From contig JAUXYA010000037.1 of NCBI GenBank assembly GCA_030684405.1, forward strand, positions 1 through 64,000: a DNA stretch of 64,000 nt, read 5' to 3'. The translations under genes were made by a program, and so were the position numbers. The notes under the pieces are model-generated. The model was not told the origin of the DNA. It made no database searches and worked only from the letters and a program-made list of their open reading frames with translations. Source of the DNA: Burkholderiales bacterium. GTDB lineage: Bacteria; Pseudomonadota; Gammaproteobacteria; Burkholderiales; SG8-41. Positions 1 through 8,112 of this stretch are shown here, piece after piece (positions within the stretch are counted from its first letter, which is position 1; each line of letters begins with the position of its first letter).

Positions 1-47
1 TGGAATACCTGCTTTGCCAAATCCAACCCAATTCGCTTAATCTTCAT
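1..47 (-). CDS. IS110-family transposase, N-terminal fragment cut by the window edge
   Basis: Only the first 15 codons are in the window, reading MKIKRIGLDLAKQVF on the minus strand. This is the typical start of IS110-type (Piv/MooV-like, DEDD) transposases; the Asp in GLDLAK is the first catalytic acidic residue of that family. The ATG at 47-45 is preceded by a good AAGGAG ribosome binding site. IS110 elements use a site-specific recombinase-like DEDD nuclease fold and usually lack long terminal inverted repeats, so I cannot mark the element end. The rest of the gene lies to the left. The fragment is short, but this start is highly characteristic of the family. Confidence 0.7.
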   Translation of the reverse strand, partial: MKIKRIGLDLAKQVF

Positions 48-158
48 CTCGGACTCCTTCCCCTTTTGTCTGGTGGTCACAGCCTCCAGTCTGGCGCATC
101 GACGCCGTCAGGTGGGAGGAGTCCATCCCATTGGGCTACGGCCTATCGGAGAGATTTT

Positions 159-262
159 GTAGCCCGAATGGAGCGCAGCGGAATCCGGGTCGGTCGTCGC
201 CATCGGCCACCGCGTCCCCGGACTCCGGCCTGCGGCCTCCCTCCGGGCTACGCAGTGGTGAG
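159..262. repeat. Imperfect inverted repeat of the 'gtagcccg...cggaatccggg' type
   Basis: A unit at 159-190 (gtagcccgaatggagcgcag followed by cggaatccggg) faces an inverted partner at 219-254 (ccccggactccgg...ctccgggctacg), giving a large imperfect hairpin between the transposase fragment and the flavoprotein gene. It is a dispersed intergenic palindrome of REP-like character, different in sequence from the attcc/ggaat family found elsewhere in the window. The function is unknown. Confidence 0.5.
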
Positions 263-311
263 GGCAAAAGGTGGCGCGGTATGATGCGCGTCCCTTTGCA
301 TCAGGCCGCAC

Positions 312-1520
312 ATGGATTTCGACGTCATTGTTCTTGGTGCCGGCGCTGCCGGCATGATGTGTGCGGCGGTGGCCGGCGCGCGCGGGCGGCGCGTGCTGCT
401 GGTGGATCATGCGCCGCACCTGGCCGAGAAAATCCGCATTTCCGGCGGCGGGCGCTGCAATTTCACCAACCGCGAGGTCGGGCCGCGTAACTTCCTCTCG
501 CGCAATCCGCATTTCTGCCGTTCCGCGCTGGCGCGCTACACGCCGCGGGATTTCATTGCGCTGGTCGAGCGCCACGACATTGCTTACCACGAGCGCAACC
601 TGGGCCAGTTGTTTTGCGATGACAGCGCGCTGCAAATCATCGCGATGCTCAAATCCGAGTGTGATGCTGCGGGCGTGCAGTGGGCGATGCCGGTGACGGT
701 GGAGCGGGTGGCGCGGACGGCAGATGATGCGCCCGGTTTCGAGGTGGTGACTACGCAGGGTACTTACCGCAGCCGCGCGCTGGTGGTGGCCACCGGCGGG
801 CTGTCGATCCCGAAAATCGGCGCGACGCCTTTTGGTTATCGATTGGCCGAACAATTCGGTTTGCCGATCGTGCCGCCGAAGCCCGCGCTGGTGCCGCTGG
901 CGCTGCCGCCGGAATGGCTGGCGCGTTTCGGTGCCTTGTCCGGTTCGTCCTTCGATGCGGTGACTTCCTGCGTGCAGCAGCCGCGCGGTGAACGCTGGCC
1001 GGCGTTTCGTGAGGCGGCGCTGGTGACCCATCGCGGTTTGTCGGGGCCGTCGATCCTGCAGGTGTCTTCGTATTGGCAGCTTGGCGGCGCGCGCGGGCCA
1101 GTGGCGCTGGACCTGCTGCCGGAGATCGATGCCGCTGACTGGCTCGAACAACATCGCCGTGGACAGCAGACGCTGGGCGCAGTGCTGGCGGAACATCTGC
1201 CGCGGCGTTTTGCGCTGGGCTTCGCTGAGCTGCATGGCTGGACGCAGCCGATGGTGCAGATGTCGAACGCGGTGCTCGCCGAGATTGCGCAGACCCTGAA
1301 GGGCTGGCCGATCCAGCCCTCGGGCACGCTGGGTTATGCCAAGGCCGAGGTCACATTGGGCGGCGTGGATACGGATGCGCTTTCGCAGCAGACGCTGGAG
1401 GCGCGCAACGTGCCGGGGCTGCATTTCATCGGTGAGGTGGTCGATGTCACCGGCTGGCTCGGCGGTTACAACTTCCAGTGGGCCTGGGCTTCGGGGCATG
1501 CGGCGGGCAATGCGGTGTAA
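312..1520 (+). CDS. NAD(P)/FAD-dependent oxidoreductase, BaiN/YhiN (HI0933-like) family
   Basis: A 402-residue flavoprotein, full length for the family. It starts with a dinucleotide-binding motif (VIVLGAGAAGMMCA, residues 5-18) and has the family signature KIRISGGGRCNFTN near residue 40. It ends with GWLGGYNFQWAWASG, the C-terminal FAD-contacting motif typical of HI0933-like proteins. Members are soluble FAD proteins; most have no firmly assigned substrate, and BaiN was linked to bile-acid reduction in clostridia, which need not apply here. It stands alone, between a repeat and the FimV-like gene. The ATG at 312 gives the expected N-terminus. Family confident, substrate unknown. Confidence 0.9.
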   Translation: MDFDVIVLGAGAAGMMCAAVAGARGRRVLLVDHAPHLAEKIRISGGGRCNFTNREVGPRNFLSRNPHFCRSALARYTPRDFIALVERHDIAYHERNLGQLFCDDSALQIIAMLKSECDAAGVQWAMPVTVERVARTADDAPGFEVVTTQGTYRSRALVVATGGLSIPKIGATPFGYRLAEQFGLPIVPPKPALVPLALPPEWLARFGALSGSSFDAVTSCVQQPRGERWPAFREAALVTHRGLSGPSILQVSSYWQLGGARGPVALDLLPEIDAADWLEQHRRGQQTLGAVLAEHLPRRFALGFAELHGWTQPMVQMSNAVLAEIAQTLKGWPIQPSGTLGYAKAEVTLGGVDTDALSQQTLEARNVPGLHFIGEVVDVTGWLGGYNFQWAWASGHAAGNAV

Positions 1521-1648
1521 GGCAAGGATGCAGAAAACTTCAATATTAATAATGACTTGCTTGCATTTCCTCCAGTAAAGGAGTACTTTTCCGCCCAGTT
1601 CAACCGGCGGGAGTTGTCATCGTTCGTTCCATCCTGACCTGGCGCGGT

Positions 1649-2461
1649 TTGTGGACAGCGCTTCTGCTGTCGGTCGCGTCGTCGGCGTTTGCGGCGGAGT
1701 GGGGCCGGATGGTGCTGCTGTCTTCTGCGGGCGAGCCGCTGCGTGTGGAAATTGAAGTGCCCGCCCGCTACACCGAAGCTGAAATACCCGTGCTGCAACT
1801 TGCGCCGGCCAAGGCCTATGCGCCGGCCGGCCTCAAATACGATCCCGCCCTTGCCGCTGCGCGCTTCCGTTTCGATCTGCGCGCCGACGGCCGTCCCTAT
1901 TACATCTTGCAGTCGGCACGACCGGTCGCCGCAACGCAGATCGCGCTGCTGGTCGAGCGCGTGGCGCCGGGGCCACGTGAGCGGCGGGCCTATCTGCTGC
2001 AGGTCGGTGGTAGCGCGGATCGCGGTGCGGTGTTCGCGCCGGTGTCACCGCGCCCGTCTGCGGCTGCGCGTACGTCCGCGCGCGTTTCTGCGAACGAGGC
2101 GCGCTGGGTGCGCGAGATCGAGCGCATGCAGTCGGAAGTCGATGCCCAGGGCCAGACACTCGCCAGCATGCTCGAACGCGTGGCAGCGCTGGAGGTCGCG
2201 GTAAAAGAACTGCAGCGCGGGCAAGAGGCGCGCGCGAAAGCCGCTGCTGCGCCGCCGCCGATGCAGCCCGTTCCCGTGGCGCCACCGACACCTGTGGCGG
2301 TCGAGCGCGAGAATCGTCCGGGACTCTCGGCCGCCTGGGTCAATCACAGCCTGCTGATTCTGGTCGCAGGTTTTCTGCTGCTGCTGATGGGCATCGGTGG
2401 CTGGATCCTCTGGGGCCCGTCATCACGGGCCGCGAAAGCGGCGCCACCGCCGGTGGCGTAG
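1649..2461 (+). CDS. FimV N-terminal-domain protein with coiled coil and one membrane anchor
   Basis: About 270 residues. After a signal-like segment (WTALLLSVASSAFA), residues 15-110 resemble the FimV N-terminal domain (SSAGEPLRVEIEV, an APAKAYAPAGL motif and a C-terminal strand RRAYLLQVGG). A coiled-coil stretch (about residues 145-185), a Pro/Ala linker and one transmembrane helix (SLLILVAGFLLLLMGIGGWI, about 230-250) follow. FimV/TspA proteins are inner-membrane polarity and type IV pilus scaffolds, normally far longer with a cytoplasmic TPR part, which is missing here. The start is uncertain: TTG 1649 is the first standard start I see, but the frame stays open upstream (RSILTWRG) and a better signal peptide would begin near 1616-1625 at a non-standard codon. 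Confidence 0.7.
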   Translation: MWTALLLSVASSAFAAEWGRMVLLSSAGEPLRVEIEVPARYTEAEIPVLQLAPAKAYAPAGLKYDPALAAARFRFDLRADGRPYYILQSARPVAATQIALLVERVAPGPRERRAYLLQVGGSADRGAVFAPVSPRPSAAARTSARVSANEARWVREIERMQSEVDAQGQTLASMLERVAALEVAVKELQRGQEARAKAAAAPPPMQPVPVAPPTPVAVERENRPGLSAAWVNHSLLILVAGFLLLLMGIGGWILWGPSSRAAKAAPPPVA

Positions 2462-2662
2462 ATTTCCCCGGATTTTTTGCGATCAGGCGCCTGCAAGGGG
2501 CGATTCGGGCCTGATTTGCTGCGGCGCATTTACTGGCGCAAGTCTCACGCAAGCCCCCGCAAGCCCCGTGCAAGAGGCTTCTGCAACTATCACGATCGTC
2601 AGTCCGCTTTGCTGCGCCAGCAGCAGGCTGGCCTGCTTTCCTTTTCTCTGGAGGAGCTCGTG

Positions 2663-2860
2663 ATGAACAAATTTATTTCCGCTGCAGGCCTTGCTCTGTT
2701 CTCTGTGTTGGCCTGGGCCGACGAGACCGCTGCCGTCGTGCCGTCGCCGGAGGAAGTGAGCCCTACGGCGATGATCATCGTAGTGCTGCTGATGGTGTTG
2801 ATGGTCGGTGGTTTTATCGCCTTTACTGTGCTGAAGGATCGCAAGCGCAAGGAAAAGTAA
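2663..2860 (+). CDS. Small secreted or membrane protein (65 aa), unknown function
   Basis: The ATG at 2663 follows a strong ribosome binding site (ctggaggagctcgtg). The product has a signal peptide (MNKFISAAGLALFSVLAWA), a short acidic segment (DETAAVVPSPEEVSP) and a transmembrane helix (AMIIVVLLMVLMVGGFIAFTV) with a basic cytoplasmic tail (LKDRKRKEK). It would span the inner membrane once with an outside acidic N-terminus. It lies 200 bp after the FimV-domain gene and before a clear terminator, so the two may be co-transcribed. I do not recognise the family. It could be an accessory to the FimV-like protein, but that is guesswork. Confidence 0.75.
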   Translation: MNKFISAAGLALFSVLAWADETAAVVPSPEEVSPTAMIIVVLLMVLMVGGFIAFTVLKDRKRKEK

Positions 2861-2910
2861 TTCTGCGAGGCCGTGGCCCCGCATTGGATTCCATGCGTCC
2901 GCGTGATGCA

Positions 2911-2957
2911 GGGGGAGCAAGACTCGGGGATCAGCGGAGTCTGCTCCCCCTTTTTTT
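2911..2957 (+). terminator. Rho-independent terminator after the small membrane protein
   Basis: GGGGGAGCA-AGACTC pairs with GAGTC-TGCTCCCCC (arms 2911-2925 and 2936-2950), giving a long GC-rich stem followed by seven T residues (2951-2957). It closes the 1649-2860 transcription unit on the plus strand. Confidence 0.9.
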
Positions 2958-3060
2958 GGAACCCTTCTTCGTCGCGCCGCGGCTTGGCGGGTTGTTGAGA
3001 CCGGATCGGGTATTTTGACGGGTTGAAAAACAAACCCGGCGCGCAAGGGGGCCGGGTTTG

Positions 3061-3089
3061 CTGGATGCCGGCGCAAGGCCGGCATGACA
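3061..3089. repeat. Variant palindrome ggatgccgg...ccggcatga
   Basis: CTGGATGCCGGCGCAAGGCCGGCATGACA is a single palindromic unit with the same design as the attcc/ggaat family (5' ctgga, 3' tgac) but with atgccgg/ccggcat arms. It sits just after the stop codon of the 2-hydroxy-acid oxidase gene. Confidence 0.55.
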
Positions 3090-3109
3090 GTGGTTGGAAA
3101 CGCTGCGGT

Positions 3110-4339
3110 TTAAGACTCTGCAGCCTTGCCTTCGACGACGCGCAGTTGCGGACGCTCTTTCGGCGCGCGCAGTTCGTGTTTGTCGGCGAAGAGCAGGCAC
3201 TGCGGGCCGATGTCGGCGATGCTGTTGCAGCCGAGCAGGGCCATGTTGCGGTGGATTTCGTCGCGGTAGATCTGCAGCGCGCGCGCTGCGCCCGCCTCGC
3301 CGCCGGCGGCGACGCCGTAGAGCGTCGAGCGGCCGACCATCACCGCGTTGGCGCCGAGTGCCAGTGCCTTCACCACATCGCTGCCGCGGCGGATGCCGCT
3401 GTCCATGAATATGGTGGCGCGTTTGCCCACCGCATCAACGATTTCCGGCAGCACTTCGATCGGCGAGACGATGCCGTCGAGGTTGCGCCCGCCGTGGTTG
3501 GAGACGTCGATGCCGTCGGCACCGTGGTCCACCGCGCTGATGGCGTCCTGCGGGTCAAGGATGCCTTTGACGATCAGCTTGCCCGGCCAGATCTTGCGCA
3601 GCGCGTCGAGATCGGCCCAGCTGATCGAGTCGGTGCGCAGGCTCGAGCGGCCGACCGGTCCGCGGGTCATTTTCGCCTTGGCGGCCGCCGGGTAATTGGC
3701 ATACATGGGCATGCCGGTGGTCATCAGGTAACGCGCCATCACGCCGAACAGCCAGCGCGGGTGGGTGGCCATGTCCCACATGTTCTTCAGTCCGAAGCTG
3801 AACGGGATGGTGAAGCCGTTGCGCAGGTTGTATTCGCGGTTGCCCGATGAGACGCCGTCGACGGTGACCACCAGTGTTTTGTAGCCGGCGGCCTTGGCGC
3901 GGTTGACCAGTTCATGCGACATCGAGCGGTCCGGCCACAGGTAGAGCTGGAACCAGAGGTCGCCGCCGGCTTCGTCGGCAACGCGTTCCATCGCAGTGAT
4001 CGAGCCGGTGGCGAGCGTGAAGGGGATGCCTGCCGCGCGCGCGGCCTTGGCAAGCTTGATCTCGCCTTCGTGCCACAGCAGGCCGGCGACGCCGGTGGGG
4101 GCGATCACCAGCGGCATCTTGTGCTTGACGCCGAAGATATCGGTGTCCTGCGAGCGCTTGGAGACGTCGACGAAGGTGCGGGTGCGGAAACGGATGCGGT
4201 CGAATACTTCGCGGTTGTTGCGCAGCGCGATTTCGTCTTCGGTGCCGCGATCGACGAATTCAAAAAAGCCGCGCGGCACGCGTTTCATCGCGATCCGGCG
4301 CAGGTCAAAAATGTTGTAGGCCTTCAGGTCGTCGCTCAT
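3110..4339 (-). CDS. FMN-dependent alpha-hydroxy-acid oxidase/dehydrogenase (LldD/glycolate oxidase family)
   Basis: A 409-residue TIM-barrel flavoenzyme that oxidises an L-2-hydroxy acid to the 2-oxo acid. Family marks: N-terminal YNIFDLRRIAMKRVPRGFFEF, the substrate/FMN loop PLVIAPTGVAGLLW, LWFQLYLWPDR, LIVKGILDPQDA (FMN-contacting Lys), the active-site SNHGGRNLDG with the catalytic His (about residue 277), and DSGIRRGSDVVKALALGA for phosphate binding. Length is normal. There is no lactate permease or LldR-type regulator next to it, so lactate, mandelate, glycolate or another hydroxy acid are all possible. Transcribed alone on the minus strand from the ATG at 4339. Confidence 0.9.
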   Translation of the reverse strand: MSDDLKAYNIFDLRRIAMKRVPRGFFEFVDRGTEDEIALRNNREVFDRIRFRTRTFVDVSKRSQDTDIFGVKHKMPLVIAPTGVAGLLWHEGEIKLAKAARAAGIPFTLATGSITAMERVADEAGGDLWFQLYLWPDRSMSHELVNRAKAAGYKTLVVTVDGVSSGNREYNLRNGFTIPFSFGLKNMWDMATHPRWLFGVMARYLMTTGMPMYANYPAAAKAKMTRGPVGRSSLRTDSISWADLDALRKIWPGKLIVKGILDPQDAISAVDHGADGIDVSNHGGRNLDGIVSPIEVLPEIVDAVGKRATIFMDSGIRRGSDVVKALALGANAVMVGRSTLYGVAAGGEAGAARALQIYRDEIHRNMALLGCNSIADIGPQCLLFADKHELRAPKERPQLRVVEGKAAES

Positions 4340-4568
4340 GGATGGTTTCCTGGTGTTGGGTCTGGTCTTGCGGGCGCGGCGCGCCGTTTGTGCATTGTGG
4401 ACTTGCGGCGGCTCAAGTGCTGCAGCCGATGCCGGAAAATACCGCGAACAGGCCCTGTGTGGCTAGTGCCCGCGCGACTCGGCCAGGCGAGTCCGCCATC
4501 CGGGCCAGAGCGTCCGATTGCTGGCATACTCGTCCGGGTCAATCGTTTTGATCAAGGAGCAGAAGCAC

Positions 4569-5000
4569 ATGAAAGTTCTGGTCATCCACGGCGCCGGCCT
4601 CAACATGCGCGGCAAGGTCCAACTCGAAGTGTTCGGACCGCTGACACTGGCGCAGTACGAGGAGCACATCCGCGGCTACGCGAAGGAGCTCGGCATTGAG
4701 GTGTCGTTTTTCCATTCCAACATCGAGGGCGAGGTGGTCAATCGGCTCTACGAGGCTTTCGATGGCGACATCGCAGGCTGCGTGATCAATCCCGGCGGTT
4801 ACACGATGGTCACCGGCCCGCTGCGCGCGGCTGTGGCGCAGATGAAATTCCCGGTGATCGAGGTGCACCTCAGCAACCCGACCGCGCGCGGCACGGTGTC
4901 GGTGTTCCAGCCGGTGTGCAAGGCTTCGGTCTACGGGCTGGGCATCGAGAGTTACAAGCATGCGCTGGCGGGATTGAAGGCGCTGGTTAAAAAGAAATAG
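4569..5000 (+). CDS. Type II 3-dehydroquinate dehydratase homologue with altered active site
   Basis: 143 residues, the normal length of AroQ-type dehydroquinases. It keeps the flavodoxin-like fold marks: VLVIHGAGLN, FFHSNIEGEVVNRLYEA, CVINPGGYT and VIEVHLSNPTARG, including the catalytic His of the EVHLSN motif. However the N-terminal active-site segment, normally GPNLN-x-LGxREPxxYG, reads GAGLNMRGKVQLEVFG. The catalytic Tyr is Phe, the lid Arg is not conserved, the Asn of GPN is Gly, and the later THTS is TMVT. The ATG at 4569 has an AAGGAG ribosome binding site nine bases upstream. The fold is confident; canonical dehydratase activity is doubtful. There are no shikimate genes nearby. Confidence 0.8.
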   Translation: MKVLVIHGAGLNMRGKVQLEVFGPLTLAQYEEHIRGYAKELGIEVSFFHSNIEGEVVNRLYEAFDGDIAGCVINPGGYTMVTGPLRAAVAQMKFPVIEVHLSNPTARGTVSVFQPVCKASVYGLGIESYKHALAGLKALVKKK

Positions 5001-5013
5001 TCCGACCAGTTTT

Positions 5014-5088
5014 GTCATTCCGGCGCAAGCCGGAATCCAGGCAGTGCTGTGGCCAAATCCCTGGAGTCCGGCTTGCGCCGGAATGACG
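5014..5088. repeat. Palindromic attcc/ggaat repeat pair
   Basis: Two facing units: gtcATTCCGGCGCAAGCCGGAATccag (5014-5040) and ctggagtccggcttgcgccggaatgac (5061-5087), separated by about 20 bp. Together they form a hairpin within hairpins, immediately after the dehydroquinase-like gene. Same family as the repeats at 23544, 24930, 25386, 33077, 36907, 37064 and 50474. Confidence 0.85.
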
Positions 5089-5125
5089 AGTGGGGAGTGA
5101 GGCGAAACATTGGGGGAGGTGAGGG

Positions 5126-6601
5126 TTGAAATTCGGTGACTACGTCAAGCTGAAATCGCTGGCTACGCCAGCGGGTTTCCGGGACAACCTGCAGCGCATG
5201 GGTCTGCCGATGCCCTGCGACGACGCGCTGGAGCCAGCGCCGGCATCGCCGATGGCGCAGCCGCTGACCATCGACGGCATGACCATCGGCAACCGCTACA
5301 CCGTGCATCCGATGGAGGGCTGGGACGCCGAGGCGGATGGCCGGCCCTCGGACAACACCCGTCGCCGCTGGCAGCGTTTCGGCGCTTCCGGTGCGAAGCT
5401 GATCTGGGGCGGCGAGGCGGTGGCGGTGCGGCCTGACGGTCGCGCCAATCCCAACCAGCTGCTGCTCAATGGGACGACCGAAGCGGACATCGCTGCGATG
5501 CGCGAGGCACTGGTCGCCGAACATCGCGCGGTGATGGGCAGCGACGACGGTCTCGTCGTAGGTTTGCAACTGACGCACTCGGGCCGCTTTTGCAAACCCA
5601 ACGATCATCAAAAACAGGTGCCGATGATCCTCTATCGGCATCCGATTCTCGACCGCAAGTTCAAACTGGCGGCCGATTACCCGCTGATGAGTGATGGCGA
5701 CATCCGCGCACTGATCGACTGTTATGTGCAGAACGCGAAACGCGCCTGGAAGCTCGGTTTCCAGTTTGTCGACGTCAAAGCCTGCCACGGTTATCTCGGA
5801 CATGAGTTTCTGTCTGCCAAGACGCGCACCGGCGAATTCGGCGGCTCGCTGGAAAACCGCACGCGTTTCCTGTGCGAGATCGTTGCCGGCATCAAGGCCG
5901 AGGCGCCCGGACTGAAACTCGGCATGCGCATTTCCGCCGCCGACCTCGTGCCCTTTCGCCCTGATCCGGCGCTGACCACGGCTGAAGCGATGGGGCCGGG
6001 CGCGCCCGAAGACTATGCCGGGCTGCTGCCATACCGTTACGGCTTCGGCCACAGCGAGGCCGACCCGATGGCGATCGACCTCGCCGAAACGAAAGCGGTG
6101 ATCGCCATTGCGCGCGACCTCGGCATCAAACTCTTCAACATCACGCTCGGCAGCCCGTATTACAACCCGCACCTGACGCGTCCCGCGCTGTATCCGCCTT
6201 CAGACGGTTACCACCCGCCGGAAGATCCGCTGATCGGCGTGATGCGGCACTTGAACGTGGTGCGTGAATTGAAGCAGGCCTTTCCCGAACTCGCCTTCGT
6301 CGGCAGTGGCTATACCTATCTGCAGGAATTCCTGCCCTACGTCGCGCAGGCGGCGGTGCGCGCAGGCTGGACCGACAGCGTCGGCATCGGGCGCATGGTG
6401 CTGGCCTATCCGGAGTTGCCCGCCGACGTGCTGGCCGGACGACCGTTACAGAGAAAACGCCTGTGCCGCACCTTCAGCGACTGCACCACCGCGCCGCGCC
6501 ACGGTCTGGTGTCCGGCTGTTATCCGCTGGATGCGCATTACAAGAAATCGCCGGAGATGGTGAAGGTGGCAGTGATCAAGAAGGCGGCGAATATTTCCTG
6601 A
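5126..6601 (+). CDS. NADH:flavin oxidoreductase, Old Yellow Enzyme family
   Basis: 491 residues, longer than minimal OYEs because of an N-terminal extension of about 50 residues and a C-terminal region with several Cys. OYE-type FMN TIM barrel: TIGNRYTVHPMEGWDAEADG near residue 55, LIWGGEAVAV, LVVGLQLTHSGR (Gln, His and Arg of the FMN/substrate pocket), VDVKACHGYLGHEFLS with the HGY motif, TGEFGGSLENRTRF (the RxG-GS-NR motif), and FVGSGYTYLQEF with GIGRMVLAYPELP at the phosphate site. The start is a TTG (5126) with a strong GGGAGGTGAGGG ribosome binding site. The enzyme probably reduces an activated alkene or an enoate. It stands alone. Confidence 0.88.
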   Translation: MKFGDYVKLKSLATPAGFRDNLQRMGLPMPCDDALEPAPASPMAQPLTIDGMTIGNRYTVHPMEGWDAEADGRPSDNTRRRWQRFGASGAKLIWGGEAVAVRPDGRANPNQLLLNGTTEADIAAMREALVAEHRAVMGSDDGLVVGLQLTHSGRFCKPNDHQKQVPMILYRHPILDRKFKLAADYPLMSDGDIRALIDCYVQNAKRAWKLGFQFVDVKACHGYLGHEFLSAKTRTGEFGGSLENRTRFLCEIVAGIKAEAPGLKLGMRISAADLVPFRPDPALTTAEAMGPGAPEDYAGLLPYRYGFGHSEADPMAIDLAETKAVIAIARDLGIKLFNITLGSPYYNPHLTRPALYPPSDGYHPPEDPLIGVMRHLNVVRELKQAFPELAFVGSGYTYLQEFLPYVAQAAVRAGWTDSVGIGRMVLAYPELPADVLAGRPLQRKRLCRTFSDCTTAPRHGLVSGCYPLDAHYKKSPEMVKVAVIKKAANIS

Positions 6602-6690
6602 GCCGGACCGCAGGCACCGCAGGGCGCGTGAGCGCAGCGCCATGCACCGCATGCAACGAGTGGAAACCCGCTTATCGCTTTCGGTGGTCT

Positions 6691-6736
6691 GACATCCGGC
6701 GGATGGCGCTGCTGTGCGGCTTATCCGCCCTGCGGA
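6691..6736. repeat. ggcggat/atccgcc inverted repeat between convergent genes
   Basis: CATCCGGCGGATGGCGCTGC-tgtgcggctt-ATCCGCCCTGCGGAT contains GGCGGAT facing ATCCGCC. It lies between the convergent ends of the OYE gene (6601) and the DUF993 gene (6744). It could serve as a bidirectional hairpin, but there is no T tract. Short repeats of this type are common in proteobacterial intergenic regions. Confidence 0.5.
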
Positions 6737-6743
6737 TTCTGTT

Positions 6744-7943
6744 TCAGTTCACGCCGTGCAGCGCCAGCAGCGTCTTCATCCGCGCAACCACCAGCTCCGG
6801 CTTCTGCAACAAACCGGCCGCATCCGCCAATTTGAAAAGTTCGACAAAATGTAGCAATGACCGCGCGCTCTGCTGACCGCCGACCATCGTGAAGTGCTCC
6901 TGGTGACCGTTCAACCAGGCCATGAAAACCACGCCGGTCTTGTAGAAGCGGGTTGGCGCGCGGAAAATGTGGCGCGACAGCGGCACGGTGGGAGCGAGGA
7001 TGGCGTCGAATTTCGCGCGGTCATTCTGCGCCAGAGCCAGCAGTGCCGCGCTGGCCGCAGGGGCTATGACGTCGAAGATGCCGAGAAGGGCATCGCTGTG
7101 GCGGCGGTTGGGTATGTCGCCGATTTCGTCGCCGGCGATCAGTTCGGCGTAGTTGAAATCATCGCCCGTGTACATGCGCACGCCTTCCGGGAGGCGCCGG
7201 CGCACCGCGATTTCTATGTCCTTGTCGAGCAGCGACATCTTGATGCCATCGACTTTTTCCGTATTGGCGCCAATGACGCCGAGCGCGGTGTCCACCGCTT
7301 GCTGCGTGTCGCTGCTGCCCCAGTAGCCTTTGAGTGCCGGGTCGAACATGTCGCCGAGCCAGTGCAGGATCACCGGTTCGCGCGCCTGGCACAGGATGCG
7401 GTCGTAGACTTTTTCGTAGTCGTCCGGGCCGCGTGCGACTTTGGCCAGCGCGCGGCTGGCCATCAGCACGATGCGGCCGCCGGCGGCTTCGATCGCAGTC
7501 ATCTGTTCTTCATAGGCGCGGATCACGTCGTCGACTGAACGCGCGTCTTCGGGCGCGAGCTGGTCGGTCCCGCAGCCGGAGGCGAGCAGCGCGCCGGGGA
7601 AGTCCCTCGCAGCATCGACCGAGCGGCGGATCAGTTCGAGTGAGGCAGGCCAGTCCATGCCCATGCCGCGCTGCGCGGTGTCCATCGCTTCGGCGACGCC
7701 GAGGCCGAGACGCCACAGATGGCGACGGTAGGCGAGCGTTGCATCCCAGTCCACCGCGCAATCCAGCCAGGGATCGATGTCGGCACGCGGGTCGGCGACG
7801 ACATGGGCGGCGGAATAGGCGATGCGCGTGAGTTGCGCCGGCGAGGTGGCAGTGCTGAACGCCGCAGGACCGTGTAACCGGTACGGCGTGACGCGGCCGT
7901 TGGTATCGGGCAAACGGATCTGCAGATCTGAACCGCCGTTCAT
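6744..7943 (-). CDS. DUF993 family protein (dihydrodipicolinate-synthase-like aldolase fold)
   Basis: About 399 residues if the ATG at 7943 (MNGGSDLQIRLP) is used; an upstream ATG at 7988 would add 15 unlikely residues. Features of the DUF993 family: GMGMDWPASLELIRRSV, LLASGCGTDQL, YEEQMTAIEAAGGRIVLMASRALA (a catalytic-lobe strand as in DHDPS-like barrels), PVILHWLGDMFDPALKGYWG, VDGIKMSLLDKDIEIAVRRRL (candidate Schiff-base Lys) and MYTGDDFNYAELIAGD. The family is predicted to be class I aldolase-like and is usually found with sugar-degradation genes, but none are adjacent here. The substrate is unknown. Confidence 0.8.
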   Translation of the reverse strand: MNGGSDLQIRLPDTNGRVTPYRLHGPAAFSTATSPAQLTRIAYSAAHVVADPRADIDPWLDCAVDWDATLAYRRHLWRLGLGVAEAMDTAQRGMGMDWPASLELIRRSVDAARDFPGALLASGCGTDQLAPEDARSVDDVIRAYEEQMTAIEAAGGRIVLMASRALAKVARGPDDYEKVYDRILCQAREPVILHWLGDMFDPALKGYWGSSDTQQAVDTALGVIGANTEKVDGIKMSLLDKDIEIAVRRRLPEGVRMYTGDDFNYAELIAGDEIGDIPNRRHSDALLGIFDVIAPAASAALLALAQNDRAKFDAILAPTVPLSRHIFRAPTRFYKTGVVFMAWLNGHQEHFTMVGGQQSARSLLHFVELFKLADAAGLLQKPELVVARMKTLLALHGVN

Positions 7944-8060
7944 CGCGGGCTCTTGTCGGGGTGCGGGAGCCGCGATTATAGGACGCAAAAAGCCCCGGCC
8001 GGAGTGCTTTGGTCAGGGCGTATTGCTACATTCGGTTGGAAATAAGGGCGTTCCATGTTG

Positions 8061-8103
8061 TCCCTCACCCCCGCCCCGCTCCCCAGAAAGGGGCGAGGGG
8101 AGT
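8061..8103. repeat. Intergenic ccctcaccccc...gggcgagggg hairpin repeat
   Basis: CCCTCACCCCCGCCCCGCTC-cccagaaa-GGGGCGAGGGGAG forms an imperfect stem. A related, more diverged copy lies at 19123-19196. It follows the stop of the His-rich peptide gene and may help end its transcript. Dispersed intergenic repeat of common type. Confidence 0.5.
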
Positions 8104-8112
8104 TTGGTGTGT

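Noticed and set aside
108-1499. 463-codon minus-strand frame opposite the BaiN-like gene
   Set aside because: Shadow frame; composition is Arg/His/Gln-rich and without motifs, and the plus-strand protein is an evident family member.
7985-8010. Terminator 'ggccggggctttttgcg' on the minus strand upstream of the DUF993 gene
   Set aside because: The palindrome ctccggccgggg has no loop and would not fold into a stable stem; only the T run is suggestive.
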